Positions 17,092-27,325 of a DNA stretch of 64,000 nt are shown in pieces. The notes under the pieces are model-generated. The model was not told the DNA's origin. It did not search any database and was given only the letters and a program-made list of their open reading frames with translations. The stretch is from Aureimonas sp. Leaf427 (GTDB lineage Bacteria; Pseudomonadota; Alphaproteobacteria; Rhizobiales; Rhizobiaceae), in contig NZ_LMQW01000006.1 of the NCBI RefSeq assembly GCF_001425485.1, positions 27,415 through 91,414 on the forward strand, read 5' to 3'. The position numbers and the translations under genes were made by a program. Every line of letters begins with the position of its first letter. Within the stretch, counting starts at the first letter, position 1.

Positions 17092-19170
17092 TCAGCGTCC
17101 CTCGCGATACCAGGTCGCGGAGACGGCGAGGAGCAGGATGCCGAGGCCGAGGAAGCCGGCGAAGAGCGGCGTGCGGTCGACGCCGCGCAGGACCGTCTCT
17201 TCCGTCGTTTTCAGGCCGATCCAGTCGCGCCCGTCGGCATCCGCCCGGCCGCGCACCGGCACGATGCGCGGAACGGAGACGCTGCCATCCTCCGCGATGC
17301 GGCGCACGCTGCCGCGCGTCGCGTCCGCGATGGGCTTCAGCTTGTCGGTCGTCGAGACGGCCTCGCGATACTCGCGCGGGTTGACCGGGCCGACATTGGC
17401 GAGCGCGGACAGATCGCCGTTCGCCGCCTGATAGAGGCCGAGTTCGGTCGTTGCCAGCGTGCCCTCCCAGCGGCCCGCGCCGGTCTCGACCAGCGGCACC
17501 GTGACCGCGCCGCCGGACGGCGTGACGATCGTCGCGGGACCCGGATCGTCGCCGATCGTCTGGCGGGTGATGACGAGATCGGAGCCACGCGCTTCGGCGT
17601 CGAGCGCCTCCTCGTCGAGTTCGGGCTCCTTCATCAGCCAGTGGGCGAGGCGCCGGAACAGCGCGACATGCGGCCCGCCCCCTTCGAAGCCGCGCGACCA
17701 GAGCCAGCCCTGATCGGAGAGGAGCAGCGCGACGCGGCCTTCTCCCGCCCGGTTCAGCACGAGGAGCGGCTTGCCGGAAGGCCCGTTCATCACCGTTTCG
17801 CCCTCGGGCTCACCGACGTCGATCGAGCGGAACCACTCACTCCAGTCCGGCGGCGTCGCCCCGGCGCCCGGCAGGTCGCGCGTCACCGGATGCTTGCGGC
17901 CGAGATCGGAGAGCGTCGGGCGGAAGGGCACCGTCTCGATCTCGCCCGTAGGCAGGGCCGGCAGGATCGAGGCGAGCGAGGTGGTCGCCACCGAATCCGG
18001 CCCGGCATATTCGGGACCGGAGGCGATCAGCAGCGCTCCGCCGTTCTCCACATACTGGGCGATATAGTCGAAGTAGAGCGCGGGCAGAACGCCGCGGCTC
18101 TGGTAGCGGTCGAAGATGATGAGATCGAAATCCTCGATCTTCTCCACGAAGAGTTCGCGGGTCGGAAAGGCGATCAGCGACAATTCGTCGATCGGCGTCC
18201 CGTCCTGCTTCTCGGGCGGGCGCAGAATGGTGAAGTGCACGAGATCGACGGAGGCGTCGGACTTTAGGAGGTTGCGCCACGTGCGCTCGCCGGCATGCGG
18301 CTCGCCAGAGACGAGAAGCACGCGCAGGTTCTCGCGAATGCCGTCGACCACCGCGATGGCGCGGTTGTTCACCGGCGTGATCTCTTCCGCATCGCGCGCG
18401 ACGGAAACCTCGACGATGTTCTTGCCGGCGCGGGGCAGGCGGAAGGTCAGCGTCGCGGGCGAGCCCGGCACGGCCTCCTCGCGCGAGACGAGATCGCCGT
18501 TGAGGAAGGCGCGGACCTCGACGGGATTGCGCGAGGCGCGCGGCCCGTCCTCGATGACACGATAGGTCAGCTGCTGGTCCTGCTCGACGAGGCCGAAGCG
18601 CGGGCTGTTCTCGATCTCGATGCGCCGGTCGAACTCGTCGGACCGGCCGGTGACGAGCGCGTGGATCGGCGCGTCGAAGCCGAGCGCGGCCGCGTCGGTC
18701 GGAATGTCGTGGACCTGCCCGTCCGTGACCATGATCGCGCCCGCGACCCGCGCCGGCGCGACATCCGACAGCGCGCCGCGCAGCGCGCCGAAGAGGGCGG
18801 TCGTCGCGTCGTCGCCGGGATCGGCTCCCGCATTGGCCTCGACCTCGCGAACCTCGAATTCGGGAAAGCGCTTCAGCGATTCCTTTAGAGCCTCGGCGGC
18901 GGTGCTCGTCTCCGTCGTGCGCGTCTCGATCGTCTGGCTCTGGGAGCGGTCGACCACGAGCGCGACGACGCTCTTCAGCGGATCGCGCTCCTCGCGAAGC
19001 ACGACGGGATTGAGCAGCGCGAGAAGCAGCGCCGCGAGCGCCGCGACGCGCAGGAGCCCGCCGCGCAGGCCCGAGAGGAGGAGCGCCGCCGCCAGGAGCA
19101 CGGCGACGGACGTGAGGAGGGCGAGCACCGTCCAGGAAAAGAAGGGGGCGAAGCTGATCGACCAGCTCAT
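17092..19170 (-). CDS. Membrane protein with VWA-like and glutamine-amidotransferase-like regions (MoxR operon, gene 4)
   Basis: 692 residues. Two N-terminal hydrophobic helices lead into a segment beginning VVALVVDRSQSQ, reminiscent of a von Willebrand A metal site (DxSxS), and later AGAIMVTDGQ. A class I glutamine-amidotransferase-like fold follows (LRVLLVSGEPHAGERTW, then DLIIFDRYQSRGVLP and GGALLIASGPEY). A last helix (AGFLGLGILLLAVSATW) sits at the C-terminus. Paralogous proteins accompany MoxR ATPases in many proteobacteria; their function is unknown. Its ATG overlaps the preceding stop as ATGA. Confidence 0.85.
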   Translation of the reverse strand: MSWSISFAPFFSWTVLALLTSVAVLLAAALLLSGLRGGLLRVAALAALLLALLNPVVLREERDPLKSVVALVVDRSQSQTIETRTTETSTAAEALKESLKRFPEFEVREVEANAGADPGDDATTALFGALRGALSDVAPARVAGAIMVTDGQVHDIPTDAAALGFDAPIHALVTGRSDEFDRRIEIENSPRFGLVEQDQQLTYRVIEDGPRASRNPVEVRAFLNGDLVSREEAVPGSPATLTFRLPRAGKNIVEVSVARDAEEITPVNNRAIAVVDGIRENLRVLLVSGEPHAGERTWRNLLKSDASVDLVHFTILRPPEKQDGTPIDELSLIAFPTRELFVEKIEDFDLIIFDRYQSRGVLPALYFDYIAQYVENGGALLIASGPEYAGPDSVATTSLASILPALPTGEIETVPFRPTLSDLGRKHPVTRDLPGAGATPPDWSEWFRSIDVGEPEGETVMNGPSGKPLLVLNRAGEGRVALLLSDQGWLWSRGFEGGGPHVALFRRLAHWLMKEPELDEEALDAEARGSDLVITRQTIGDDPGPATIVTPSGGAVTVPLVETGAGRWEGTLATTELGLYQAANGDLSALANVGPVNPREYREAVSTTDKLKPIADATRGSVRRIAEDGSVSVPRIVPVRGRADADGRDWIGLKTTEETVLRGVDRTPLFAGFLGLGILLLAVSATWYREGR

Positions 19171-22070
19171 TGGCCCAGCCTTTCCAGAAGCGCGGGAACG
19201 TGGACCTGATCGGCTTTGTAATTGCCGGTCAGGACGTACATCACGATGTTGACCCCGGCCCGATAGGCATATTCGCGCTGCGAGGGATCGGAGCTTTCGG
19301 TCGGGTAGAGGAAGAGCCCGCCCTCGTCGACGGCCCAGGCGCCGGCAAAGTCGTTCGACGTGATCATGATCGAGGAGACGCCGTCGCCGGCATTGGCGGG
19401 CCGGCTCGCGGCATTCGGATCGCGCACGAGCGCCTCGACCCAGAGGTCGGAGCCGGTGTGACGGCCCGGGAAATCCTTCATGATGTAGAAGGACTTGGTG
19501 AGGACGTGGTCGCTCGGAACGGGCTCCAGCGGCGGAATGTCGAGATCGGCGAGAATGTCGCGCAGGCGCCGCTGGCCGGGCGAGACGGACGTGTCGTCGA
19601 GCGAGGAAAGCTCGTCGTCCTTCACGTCGAAGAGCACGGTGCCGCCCTGCTTCATATAGCCGTCCACCCGGCTGATCGCGCTGGCGGCCGGCATCGGCGC
19701 GGAAGCGTCGATCGCCCAGTAGAGGATCGGATAGAAGGCCAGCTCGTCCGATGCGATATCGACGCCGACGGCCGCTCCCGGCTCCAGCGCGGTCTTGGCG
19801 GCGATGAACTGCGAGAGACCGTCGAGCCCGCGCCGGGAGACCTCGTCGGTCTGAGAATCGCCGGTCTCGACATAGGCGAGATGCGTCGTCTCCGTCGCCG
19901 CGATGGCCGCCTCGGCGCGCGCCTTCTCGGCGGCGGCATCCTGCGCGACCGCACCGCCCGACGAGATGAGAAGCCCGCCGAGGGCAAGAAGGGCCAGCAC
20001 GGGAAGGACCGCCTGGCCGCGCGGACGAAGCCGCGACAGCGTGCGTGCGGCGCCGTTCAGCCAGAGCATGGCCAGCGCATCCAGAAGGAAGAGGAGGAGC
20101 GCGCCGGCGAAGAGCCAGGGCGTGAGGTCCACCGTGCCCTCGCGGCCGTAGCCGAGCTCGGCGGCCGAAACGCCCAGCGCGTCGGGGCCGAGGGGCGCCA
20201 GCGCGGCATCGGGTCCAAGGAGGTTCAAGGCGCTGTATCCCTCTTCGCTGCCGTAGAGGCCCGGCGGGTTCTTGAGGCTCGGCGCGGGCGCCGCCGCGCC
20301 GACGACCAGCGGCTCGACCTGCGGGCCGGGCGTACCGAGCCGGCCGGCCGCGTCGAGCACGCGGTAGGGCGGCAGGCTTTCGGTCGCAACCTGCGGAGCC
20401 GCTTGTGCGGCCGGATCGGCGGCGGCGGGCGCAGCCGTGCCGGTCGCGGCCGTGGCGGCGGGGCCGCCGGCGCGCGACAGCGTCACGATGCGGCGGAGCA
20501 TGTCGACGAAGGCGCCCGAGATCGGAAGGTTCGACCATGTCGCCTCGGCGGTGACGTGGAAGAGGACGATCGTGCCCGCGCCGACCGTCTCGGCGGTCAC
20601 GAGGGGCGTTCCGTCGAGGAGGCTGACCCAGGTCTTGGAGGCGAGATCGGCGGAGGGCTCCGCCAGGATCTGCCGCGACACGGTGACGTCCTCGCCGATG
20701 CCGATGCCCGCGAGAGGGCTCGTGACCGGGATCGGCGCGATGCGCTGCGGCTCCGACCAGGAGAGCGAGCCGCCGAGCTGCCGCTCGCCCGAGCGCAGGC
20801 GCACGGGCACGAGCGGGTCCTCGCCCGTCGTCGCGGCGAGGCGCGGCCCGGCAAAGCGCACGAGCACGCCGCCGGTTTCGACGAAGCGGCGGAGCGCCGC
20901 CTCCGCCGGCTCCGGCATCACGCCGATATCGGCGAGCACGACCACGGAGGGGCGGCGCTCGATCAGCGCGGGGACGGCGGTGGCGAGATCGGCGCTCTCG
21001 GCCCTGGCGAGATCGGCGAAGGGCTCGAGCGCGCGCGTGATGTAGTAGAGCGGGGAGAGAAGCGGCTGCGCGGCATCGGCCGCCTCGCCGGAGACGAGCC
21101 CGACGCGGCGCCGGCGGAAGCTGTCGTCGACGAGGCGGACGGCGCCCGCATCCGCCGCGCCCTCGACCTCGATCCGGGCGATGTCGTTTCGAAGCTCGAC
21201 GGGGATCTCGAACCGGGCGGAGGCCTTGGTCTCGCCCGCCGCGAAGGGGAGCACCGCCCGCCCGACCTCGCGCCCCTGCGCGTCCAGTGCCCGCAGCGGC
21301 ACGGGCCGCGCCTCGGAAGCGCCGGCGGGCCTGACGCCGTCGACGACGAGTGCCTCGGTCGAGTTGTCGGCGCCGGTCAGGCCGACGAGCCTGTCGATGG
21401 CGGGGCGATAAAGGAGGGCCTGGGAAGCGCCGAGCGCGCCGAGCGAGGCGAGAGCCTCTGCGGAACCTGCGGAATCGAGTCCGTCGGAGAGGACGGCGAG
21501 CGAGCCCGGCGCGGTTCCGCCGAGCGCGGTCGCAAGGCGCGCGGCGGCGCTCGCGCGGTCGGTCGGGATCGGGTGCGGCTCGGCGGCGCCGAGGCGCTCC
21601 AGCGCAACCGATGCCTCGATCGGGGTCGCGTCGTCGGATGCGCCTTCGGCGGACAGCGCCAGCGCGACTGGCCGCCCGGCCTCGCCCGCCTCGCGCACGA
21701 GATCGGCCGCCGCCTCGCGCCGGAGATCGAAGGCCTCGCCGCCGGGACCGCCCGAGGAGGCCCAGCCATTGTCGAGGAGGATTGCGACGGGGCCGCTGCC
21801 CGAAAGCCGGCCCTCGCTCGGGTTCAGCACGGGCGCCGCCAGCGCGAAGATGACGAGCGCGGCGAGGAGAAGGCGCAGAAGCGTCAGCCACCAGGGGCTT
21901 TTCGCCGGCGTTTCCTCCGTGCGCTTCACCTCGGCGAGAATGCGCAGTGGCGGAAAGGCTTCCGTCTGCGGACGCGGCGGCGTCAGCTTGAGGAGCCACC
22001 AGATGAGCGGCAGCGACAGAAGGCCCGCGAGGACCAGCGGTGCGCCGAAGGAGAGGCCGAGAAAACCCAT
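19167..22070 (-). CDS. BatA/DUF4159 domain membrane protein (MoxR operon, gene 3)
   Basis: 967 residues. The N-terminus (residues 1-80) is the aerotolerance BatA-like two-helix domain, with FGAPLVLAGLLSLPLIWWLL and a second helix before LNPSEG. A large extracytoplasmic or cytoplasmic middle region follows. A helix pair around residue 670-720 leads to the C-terminal DUF4159 domain (DELAFYPILYWAID, VDGYMKQGGTVLFDVKDD). Start and stop overlap both neighbours (TGATG with the DUF58 gene, ATGA with gene 4). Likely part of an envelope complex with the MoxR chaperone; the actual task is not known. Confidence 0.88.
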   Translation of the reverse strand: MGFLGLSFGAPLVLAGLLSLPLIWWLLKLTPPRPQTEAFPPLRILAEVKRTEETPAKSPWWLTLLRLLLAALVIFALAAPVLNPSEGRLSGSGPVAILLDNGWASSGGPGGEAFDLRREAAADLVREAGEAGRPVALALSAEGASDDATPIEASVALERLGAAEPHPIPTDRASAAARLATALGGTAPGSLAVLSDGLDSAGSAEALASLGALGASQALLYRPAIDRLVGLTGADNSTEALVVDGVRPAGASEARPVPLRALDAQGREVGRAVLPFAAGETKASARFEIPVELRNDIARIEVEGAADAGAVRLVDDSFRRRRVGLVSGEAADAAQPLLSPLYYITRALEPFADLARAESADLATAVPALIERRPSVVVLADIGVMPEPAEAALRRFVETGGVLVRFAGPRLAATTGEDPLVPVRLRSGERQLGGSLSWSEPQRIAPIPVTSPLAGIGIGEDVTVSRQILAEPSADLASKTWVSLLDGTPLVTAETVGAGTIVLFHVTAEATWSNLPISGAFVDMLRRIVTLSRAGGPAATAATGTAAPAAADPAAQAAPQVATESLPPYRVLDAAGRLGTPGPQVEPLVVGAAAPAPSLKNPPGLYGSEEGYSALNLLGPDAALAPLGPDALGVSAAELGYGREGTVDLTPWLFAGALLLFLLDALAMLWLNGAARTLSRLRPRGQAVLPVLALLALGGLLISSGGAVAQDAAAEKARAEAAIAATETTHLAYVETGDSQTDEVSRRGLDGLSQFIAAKTALEPGAAVGVDIASDELAFYPILYWAIDASAPMPAASAISRVDGYMKQGGTVLFDVKDDELSSLDDTSVSPGQRRLRDILADLDIPPLEPVPSDHVLTKSFYIMKDFPGRHTGSDLWVEALVRDPNAASRPANAGDGVSSIMITSNDFAGAWAVDEGGLFLYPTESSDPSQREYAYRAGVNIVMYVLTGNYKADQVHVPALLERLGQ

Positions 22071-22999
22071 CAGCCGCGCGTCCCGTTGCTGTTGCGCGCG
22101 CTGGCCTGCGGCAGGCCGCTGAGGCGGCTATGGACCGCGACGAGCGCTTCGGAGGCGAGCCGGTCCGTGCCGTGCGGCACGAAGCTCCAGCCGAGCCGGC
22201 GGCAATGTTCGGCGATATGGGCTCTGCGGGCCGCGAAGAGGTGGAGATAGTCTTCCCGCAGCGCCTCGGCGCGGCCGGCGGTCAGCTTGGCGCCCGTCTC
22301 GGGATCGCGGAACTCCGTTCGCCCGGCATAGGGGAAGCTCTCCTCGGCGGGATCGACGATCTGCACGAGGTGGCCGCGAATGCCGCGCCGCCCGATCCGG
22401 TCGATCCTGGCGACGATCTCGTCCACCGGATCGAGGAAGTCGCTGACGAGCACCACTTCGCTGAAGCGCTTCAGCCGGTCGTCGGGCGGAAAGCCGTCGT
22501 CCGGGCGGTTGGTCAGGAGCGCGCCCGCGATCCGCTCGGCCGCGTTGCGCGCCGAGATCGGCTGCATCACGCCGGGATAGCCGACGCGTTCGCCCGAGCG
22601 CGACAGGAGATCGGCCAGCGCCAGGACGAGGACGAGGGCGCGCGATTCCTTGGAGACCTGCGCGGTCCTCGACTTGTAGAGCATGGAGGGCGAGGGATCG
22701 GCCCAGAGCCAGATCGTCTGCGCCGCCTCCCATTCCTGGTCGCGCAAATAGAGGCTGTCGTCCCGGGCCGAGCGGCGCCAGTCGATGCGCGAGACCTCGC
22801 CGCCGTCCACGAAGGGCCGGAACTGCCAGAAATTCTCGCCGGTGCCGCGTCGGCGCCGGCCGTGCCAGCCGGCGATGACGGTGGAGACCACGCGCTGCGC
22901 CTCGACGAGGAGATCGGGCAGGAGCGCCGCCCGCTGGCGGGCCCGCACCAGGGCGTCGCCGGAGGAGGTGAGCTCGACCGTGCCGCCGATGCCAGCCAT
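22070..22999 (-). CDS. DUF58 domain protein (MoxR operon, gene 2)
   Basis: 309 residues. The DUF58 core pattern FRPFVDGGEVSRIDWRRSARDD occurs near residue 65, followed by a VWA-like fold with LWADPSPSM as the likely metal-site remnant and VVLVSDFLDP later. DUF58 proteins almost always follow MoxR ATPases and are thought to be partners or substrates of that chaperone. The start ATG lies 8 nt after the moxR stop, and its stop overlaps the next start by one base (TGATG). Confidence 0.9.
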   Translation of the reverse strand: MAGIGGTVELTSSGDALVRARQRAALLPDLLVEAQRVVSTVIAGWHGRRRRGTGENFWQFRPFVDGGEVSRIDWRRSARDDSLYLRDQEWEAAQTIWLWADPSPSMLYKSRTAQVSKESRALVLVLALADLLSRSGERVGYPGVMQPISARNAAERIAGALLTNRPDDGFPPDDRLKRFSEVVLVSDFLDPVDEIVARIDRIGRRGIRGHLVQIVDPAEESFPYAGRTEFRDPETGAKLTAGRAEALREDYLHLFAARRAHIAEHCRRLGWSFVPHGTDRLASEALVAVHSRLSGLPQASARNSNGTRG

Positions 23000-23007
23000 G
23001 ATGGACC

Positions 23008-24024
<1,017 letters not shown>

Positions 24025-24311
24025 GTCGGGACGTCTCCAAGTCCTGTGGGGAAGTCCCGTTGGACATCAGTCGGATCGGCGCGCCGGCGCGGGGGCGGTC
24101 GATTCCAGGCCAGCCTCCATTTGAGTCCGGCGGGCCCCATCCTGGCAAGCGGGCGGAGCGCAACTATTTCGTGACTGCGAAGGCGGGCCAAAATAAGACC
24201 TCGGGCGCGCCCCGCCGGGCTGGGACGGCGTGTCGCGGCAGGGGTGGGAGTCGCCCCGGCCATCCGTCCTCGCGCCCCGCGGCCCGATCGAAGCTCCAGA
24301 GGAGATGCGCC

Positions 24312-24965
24312 ATGACCGAGACATTCCCGTCGTCCGGCCCGTCGTCCGGCAAATCGTCGGGCAAGCCGTCCGGCCACCCGGCCCGCGAGCCGGCCGTCTC
24401 CGCCGATCTCGCCGCGCTCGTCGCGAGGGCCGAGCGGGCCGGCAAGGGCGCGCCGCCGGTCGAGAGCTGGAATCCCGATCATTGCGGGGAGATCGACATG
24501 GTCATCCGCGCCGACGGGAGCTGGACCTACAACGGCTCGCCGATCCAGCGCCCGGCTCTGGTGCGCCTCTTCTCCACCGTGCTGCGGCGCGACGAGGATG
24601 GCCGGACCTATCTCGTGACGCCCGCCGAGAAGCTCGGCATCACCGTCGAGGACGCGCATTTTCTCGCCGTCGAGATGAGCCGGGATGCGCGCGGCGGCGT
24701 CCCCGTCCTCACCTTCCGCACCGGGGTCGGCGATGTCGTGGAGGCCGGTCCCGCCCACCCCTTGCGCTTTCGCGTCGGCGAGGATGCCGGTTTCGAGCCC
24801 TATCTCCTCGTGCGCGGACGCCTCGAGGCCAAGCTGACGCGCGCGCTCGCCTACGATCTGGCCGAGCTGATCGAGACCGACGACGAGGGCGGCGCGTATG
24901 TCGCCTCCGGCGGCGCCCGGTTTCCCCTGCCGGCGGAAGCCTTCGCGGCGGATGGGAGCGCATGA
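24312..24965 (+). CDS. DUF1285 domain protein
   Basis: 217 residues. After a 30-residue Ser/Pro/Gly-rich disordered start comes the DUF1285 core: ESWNPDHCGEIDMVIRADGSWTY, then RLFSTVLRRDEDG and YLVTPAEKLGITVEDAHFLAV. The function of the family is unknown. The ATG has GGAG seven bases upstream. The stop overlaps the start of the CoA pyrophosphatase gene (ATGA), making it first gene of a three-gene operon opposite the MoxR operon. Confidence 0.9.
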   Translation: MTETFPSSGPSSGKSSGKPSGHPAREPAVSADLAALVARAERAGKGAPPVESWNPDHCGEIDMVIRADGSWTYNGSPIQRPALVRLFSTVLRRDEDGRTYLVTPAEKLGITVEDAHFLAVEMSRDARGGVPVLTFRTGVGDVVEAGPAHPLRFRVGEDAGFEPYLLVRGRLEAKLTRALAYDLAELIETDDEGGAYVASGGARFPLPAEAFAADGSA

Positions 24966-25588
24966 CGCCCTTTTCCGCCGCCGACCTTCGCGCCCGCCTG
25001 CCGCGTCTTGCTGGGCGGGCGCCGGGCGGGGTCGTCGAGGAGATCGGCGACCACGTCCTCAACCCCGACTGGGCGCAGCTCGCCGAGCGCCCCGCGGCGC
25101 GAGAGGCGGCCGTGCTGGTGCCGGTCGTCGACGATCCCGCGGGGGCGACGCTGATCCTCACCCGCCGCGCCGATTCGCTGCGCAAGCATTCGGGGCAGGT
25201 CGCCTTTCCCGGCGGATCGATCGACCCGGAGGATGCTTCGGCGGAAGCCGCCGCGCTGCGCGAGAGCCGCGAGGAGATCGGTCTCGACGACCGTTTCGTC
25301 GAGACGCTCGGCCGCCTGCCGCCCTATCGCACGACGACGGGCTTTCGCATCACGCCCGTCATCGCCATCGTGACGCCCGGCTTCACTTTGGCGCCGAACC
25401 CGGTCGAGGTCGCCGACGTCTTCGAAGTGCCGCTCGCCTTCCTGATGGATGCCGCGAACCATCGCCGGGAAAGCCGCATGTTCGAGGGGCGCGAACGCTT
25501 CTATTATTCCATGCCCTTCGGCGGGCAGATCATCTGGGGCGTGACGGCCGGCATCGTCCGCGCGCTCTACGAAAGGCTCTACGCATGA
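24962..25588 (+). CDS. CoA pyrophosphatase (Nudix, NudL/YeaB-like)
   Basis: 208 residues. The Nudix box GGSIDPEDASAEAAALRESREEIG lies near residue 80. It is preceded by the UPF0035/CoA-pyrophosphatase block LTRRADSLRKHSGQVAFPGG, which distinguishes this subfamily. It hydrolyses CoA and its derivatives to 3',5'-ADP and phosphopantetheine. The gene is coupled to DUF1285 upstream and to the CCA-adding enzyme downstream, both through ATGA overlaps. Confidence 0.93.
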   Translation: MTPFSAADLRARLPRLAGRAPGGVVEEIGDHVLNPDWAQLAERPAAREAAVLVPVVDDPAGATLILTRRADSLRKHSGQVAFPGGSIDPEDASAEAAALRESREEIGLDDRFVETLGRLPPYRTTTGFRITPVIAIVTPGFTLAPNPVEVADVFEVPLAFLMDAANHRRESRMFEGRERFYYSMPFGGQIIWGVTAGIVRALYERLYA

Positions 25589-26841
25589 CGACGCCCGAAC
25601 ATCGGCGGATCGAAGCCGACTGGCTCCTGGACGAGAGCCTGCAATCCATCCTGGCGGCCCTCGTCGGCCCCGGAGACGAGGAGGCGCGCGTCGTCGGCGG
25701 GGCCATCCGCAACACGCTGATGGGCAAGGCCGTCACCGATATCGACATCGCCACGACCGCTCTGCCCGAAATCACCGTCGCGCGCCTGGAGGCGGCCGGC
25801 TTCAAGACCGTGCCGACCGGCATCGAGCACGGCACGATCACCGCCATCGCCAAGGGCCGCCCCTACGAGGTGACGACGCTGCGCCGAGACATCGAGACGG
25901 ACGGGCGCCACGCCAAGGTCCTGTTCGGGCGCAGCTGGCAGGCGGATGCCGAACGGCGAGACTTCACGATCAACGCCCTCTATGCCGATGCCGATGGCGC
26001 GGTCATCGATCTAGTCGGCGGGCTGCCCGATCTCGACCGCAAGGTCCTGCGCTTCATCGGCGATGCCGAGACGCGGATCGAGGAGGACTATCTGCGCATC
26101 CTGCGCTTCTTCCGCTTCTTCGCCTGGTATGGCGAAGGGCGGCCGGATGCCGCCGGCCTTCGCGCCGCGACGCGGCTGAAGTCCGGCCTGTCGCGCCTCT
26201 CGGCCGAGCGCGTCTGGGCGGAGCTGAAGAAGCTCTTCGGCGCCCCCGATCCATCCCGCGCCCTTCTCTGGATGCGCCAGACGGGCGTTCTCGGCGCCGT
26301 GCTGCCCGAGAGCGAGAAATGGGGCATCGACGCCATCCACGGGCTGATGGAGGCCGAGCGCGCGCTCGGCTGGCCGGCGGACGCGCTTCTACGCCTGCAG
26401 GCGATCGTGCCGCCGGACGAGGAGCGCATGGCCGCGCTGGCGAAACGCCTGCGCCTGTCCAATGCCGACCGCGACCGCCTCATCGCCTGGGCGGCGGCCG
26501 GTCCCGTTCCGGCGGAGACGACGGCCTCGGCCTTGCGCAGCCGGCTCTATTTCGGCGAGCCGCCGGCGCTGGCCGATCGCCTGAGGCTCGGTCTCGCCAG
26601 TGCGCGCGTGAAGGCGCAAGGGGCGGACATGATGGCGCTGGCCGAAGTCGCGAGCCTCGGCCGCATGCTGGGCGAGGCCGAAGGCTTCGCGCCGCCGCCC
26701 TTTCCGGTCTCGGGGGACGATCTGAAGAAAGCCGGCATCGCCGCGGGGCCGGCGCTCGGCAAGGCGCTGGACGAGCTCCGCCGGGCCTGGGTCGACAGCG
26801 GTTTCGTCCTGTCGCGGGAGCGGCTGCTCGAACGGCTTTGA
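25585..26841 (+). CDS. cca: CCA tRNA nucleotidyltransferase / poly(A) polymerase family
   Basis: 418 residues. The polymerase beta-type head carries GGAIRNTLMGKAVTDIDIAT, in which DID supplies the two catalytic aspartates, and later RRDFTINALYAD. The neck and body helices include RFIGDAETRIEEDYLRILRFFRFFA, characteristic of class II CCA-adding enzymes. It adds or repairs the 3' CCA of tRNAs. No HD domain is evident. The start overlaps the preceding stop (ATGA). Confidence 0.94.
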   Translation: MTTPEHRRIEADWLLDESLQSILAALVGPGDEEARVVGGAIRNTLMGKAVTDIDIATTALPEITVARLEAAGFKTVPTGIEHGTITAIAKGRPYEVTTLRRDIETDGRHAKVLFGRSWQADAERRDFTINALYADADGAVIDLVGGLPDLDRKVLRFIGDAETRIEEDYLRILRFFRFFAWYGEGRPDAAGLRAATRLKSGLSRLSAERVWAELKKLFGAPDPSRALLWMRQTGVLGAVLPESEKWGIDAIHGLMEAERALGWPADALLRLQAIVPPDEERMAALAKRLRLSNADRDRLIAWAAAGPVPAETTASALRSRLYFGEPPALADRLRLGLASARVKAQGADMMALAEVASLGRMLGEAEGFAPPPFPVSGDDLKKAGIAAGPALGKALDELRRAWVDSGFVLSRERLLERL

Positions 26842-26844
26842 CGA

Positions 26845-26889
26845 GAGCATCGGTCAATAGCACCCAGTTCTGTTGACCGTCCGATGCTC
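26845..26889. terminator. Imperfect inverted repeat immediately after cca
   Basis: GAGCATCGGTCAA and TTGACC-gt-CCGATGCTC form a stem interrupted by a two-base bulge, starting 3 nt after the cca stop. It may end cca transcription, although no clear T-run follows on the plus strand. Confidence 0.45.
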
Positions 26890-26890
26890 C

Positions 26891-26920
26891 AAAACAAAAA
26901 GCGGGCCGTTTGGCCCGCTT
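26891..26920 (-). terminator. Rho-independent terminator of the DUF1059 gene
   Basis: On the minus strand, AAGCGGGCC-aaac-GGCCCGCTT is followed by TTTGTTTT. It lies about 30 nt after the stop of the gene ending at 26951 and is a textbook terminator. Confidence 0.85.
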
Positions 26921-26950
26921 CGCATCATGCCCACCAAAAGATCGAGACGG

Positions 26951-27127
26951 TCAGTTCCGGTGTTCGGTCGTGGCCTGACGGAACATGTCCATCATCGAGG
27001 GCGAGATCGTATCGACGCCCAGCTGACGGGCCTGCATCACCGCACGCCGAATGACCTCGGCATGGCTGTCGGCCCGGATCACACGCTCACAACCCGGAAT
27101 TACGCCTGCGCAATTCAGTTCGTACAT
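26951..27127 (-). CDS. DUF1059 family small protein
   Basis: 58-residue protein, MYELNCAGVIPGCERVIRAD followed by a helical region (HAEVIRRAVMQARQLGVDT). The spaced cysteines (CAG...GC) and histidine are the hallmark of DUF1059 proteins, described as predicted small metal-binding proteins. The start at 27127 has GGGAGA at normal spacing; an in-frame ATG 15 nt upstream overlaps that site and is less likely. A GAGTGT-TTC-ACACTC palindrome lies 18 nt upstream and may be regulatory. A strong terminator follows. Confidence 0.85.
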   Translation of the reverse strand: MYELNCAGVIPGCERVIRADSHAEVIRRAVMQARQLGVDTISPSMMDMFRQATTEHRN

Positions 27128-27144
27128 CTGGTTCTCTCCCATGC

Positions 27145-27159
27145 GAGTGTTTCACACTC
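27145..27159. promoter_or_regulatory. Short perfect palindrome upstream of the DUF1059 gene
   Basis: GAGTGT-TTC-ACACTC, 18 nt before the start codon. Candidate operator or 5'-UTR hairpin; nothing else supports a function. Confidence 0.3.
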
Positions 27160-27325
27160 AACATGAGCAATAAATCGGCAAAATGGGATGAGTTCCAGCA
27201 CCATCACGCGGAATTACAAGTCGCGCGAAAAGGTCATTTAAGATCATGTTTTCAGTGAGCGATTTGGAACTGTTCCGATCTCTCGAAGGCGCCTGCGACA
27301 ACAGCGCATTGGCGCCCCTGAAGGG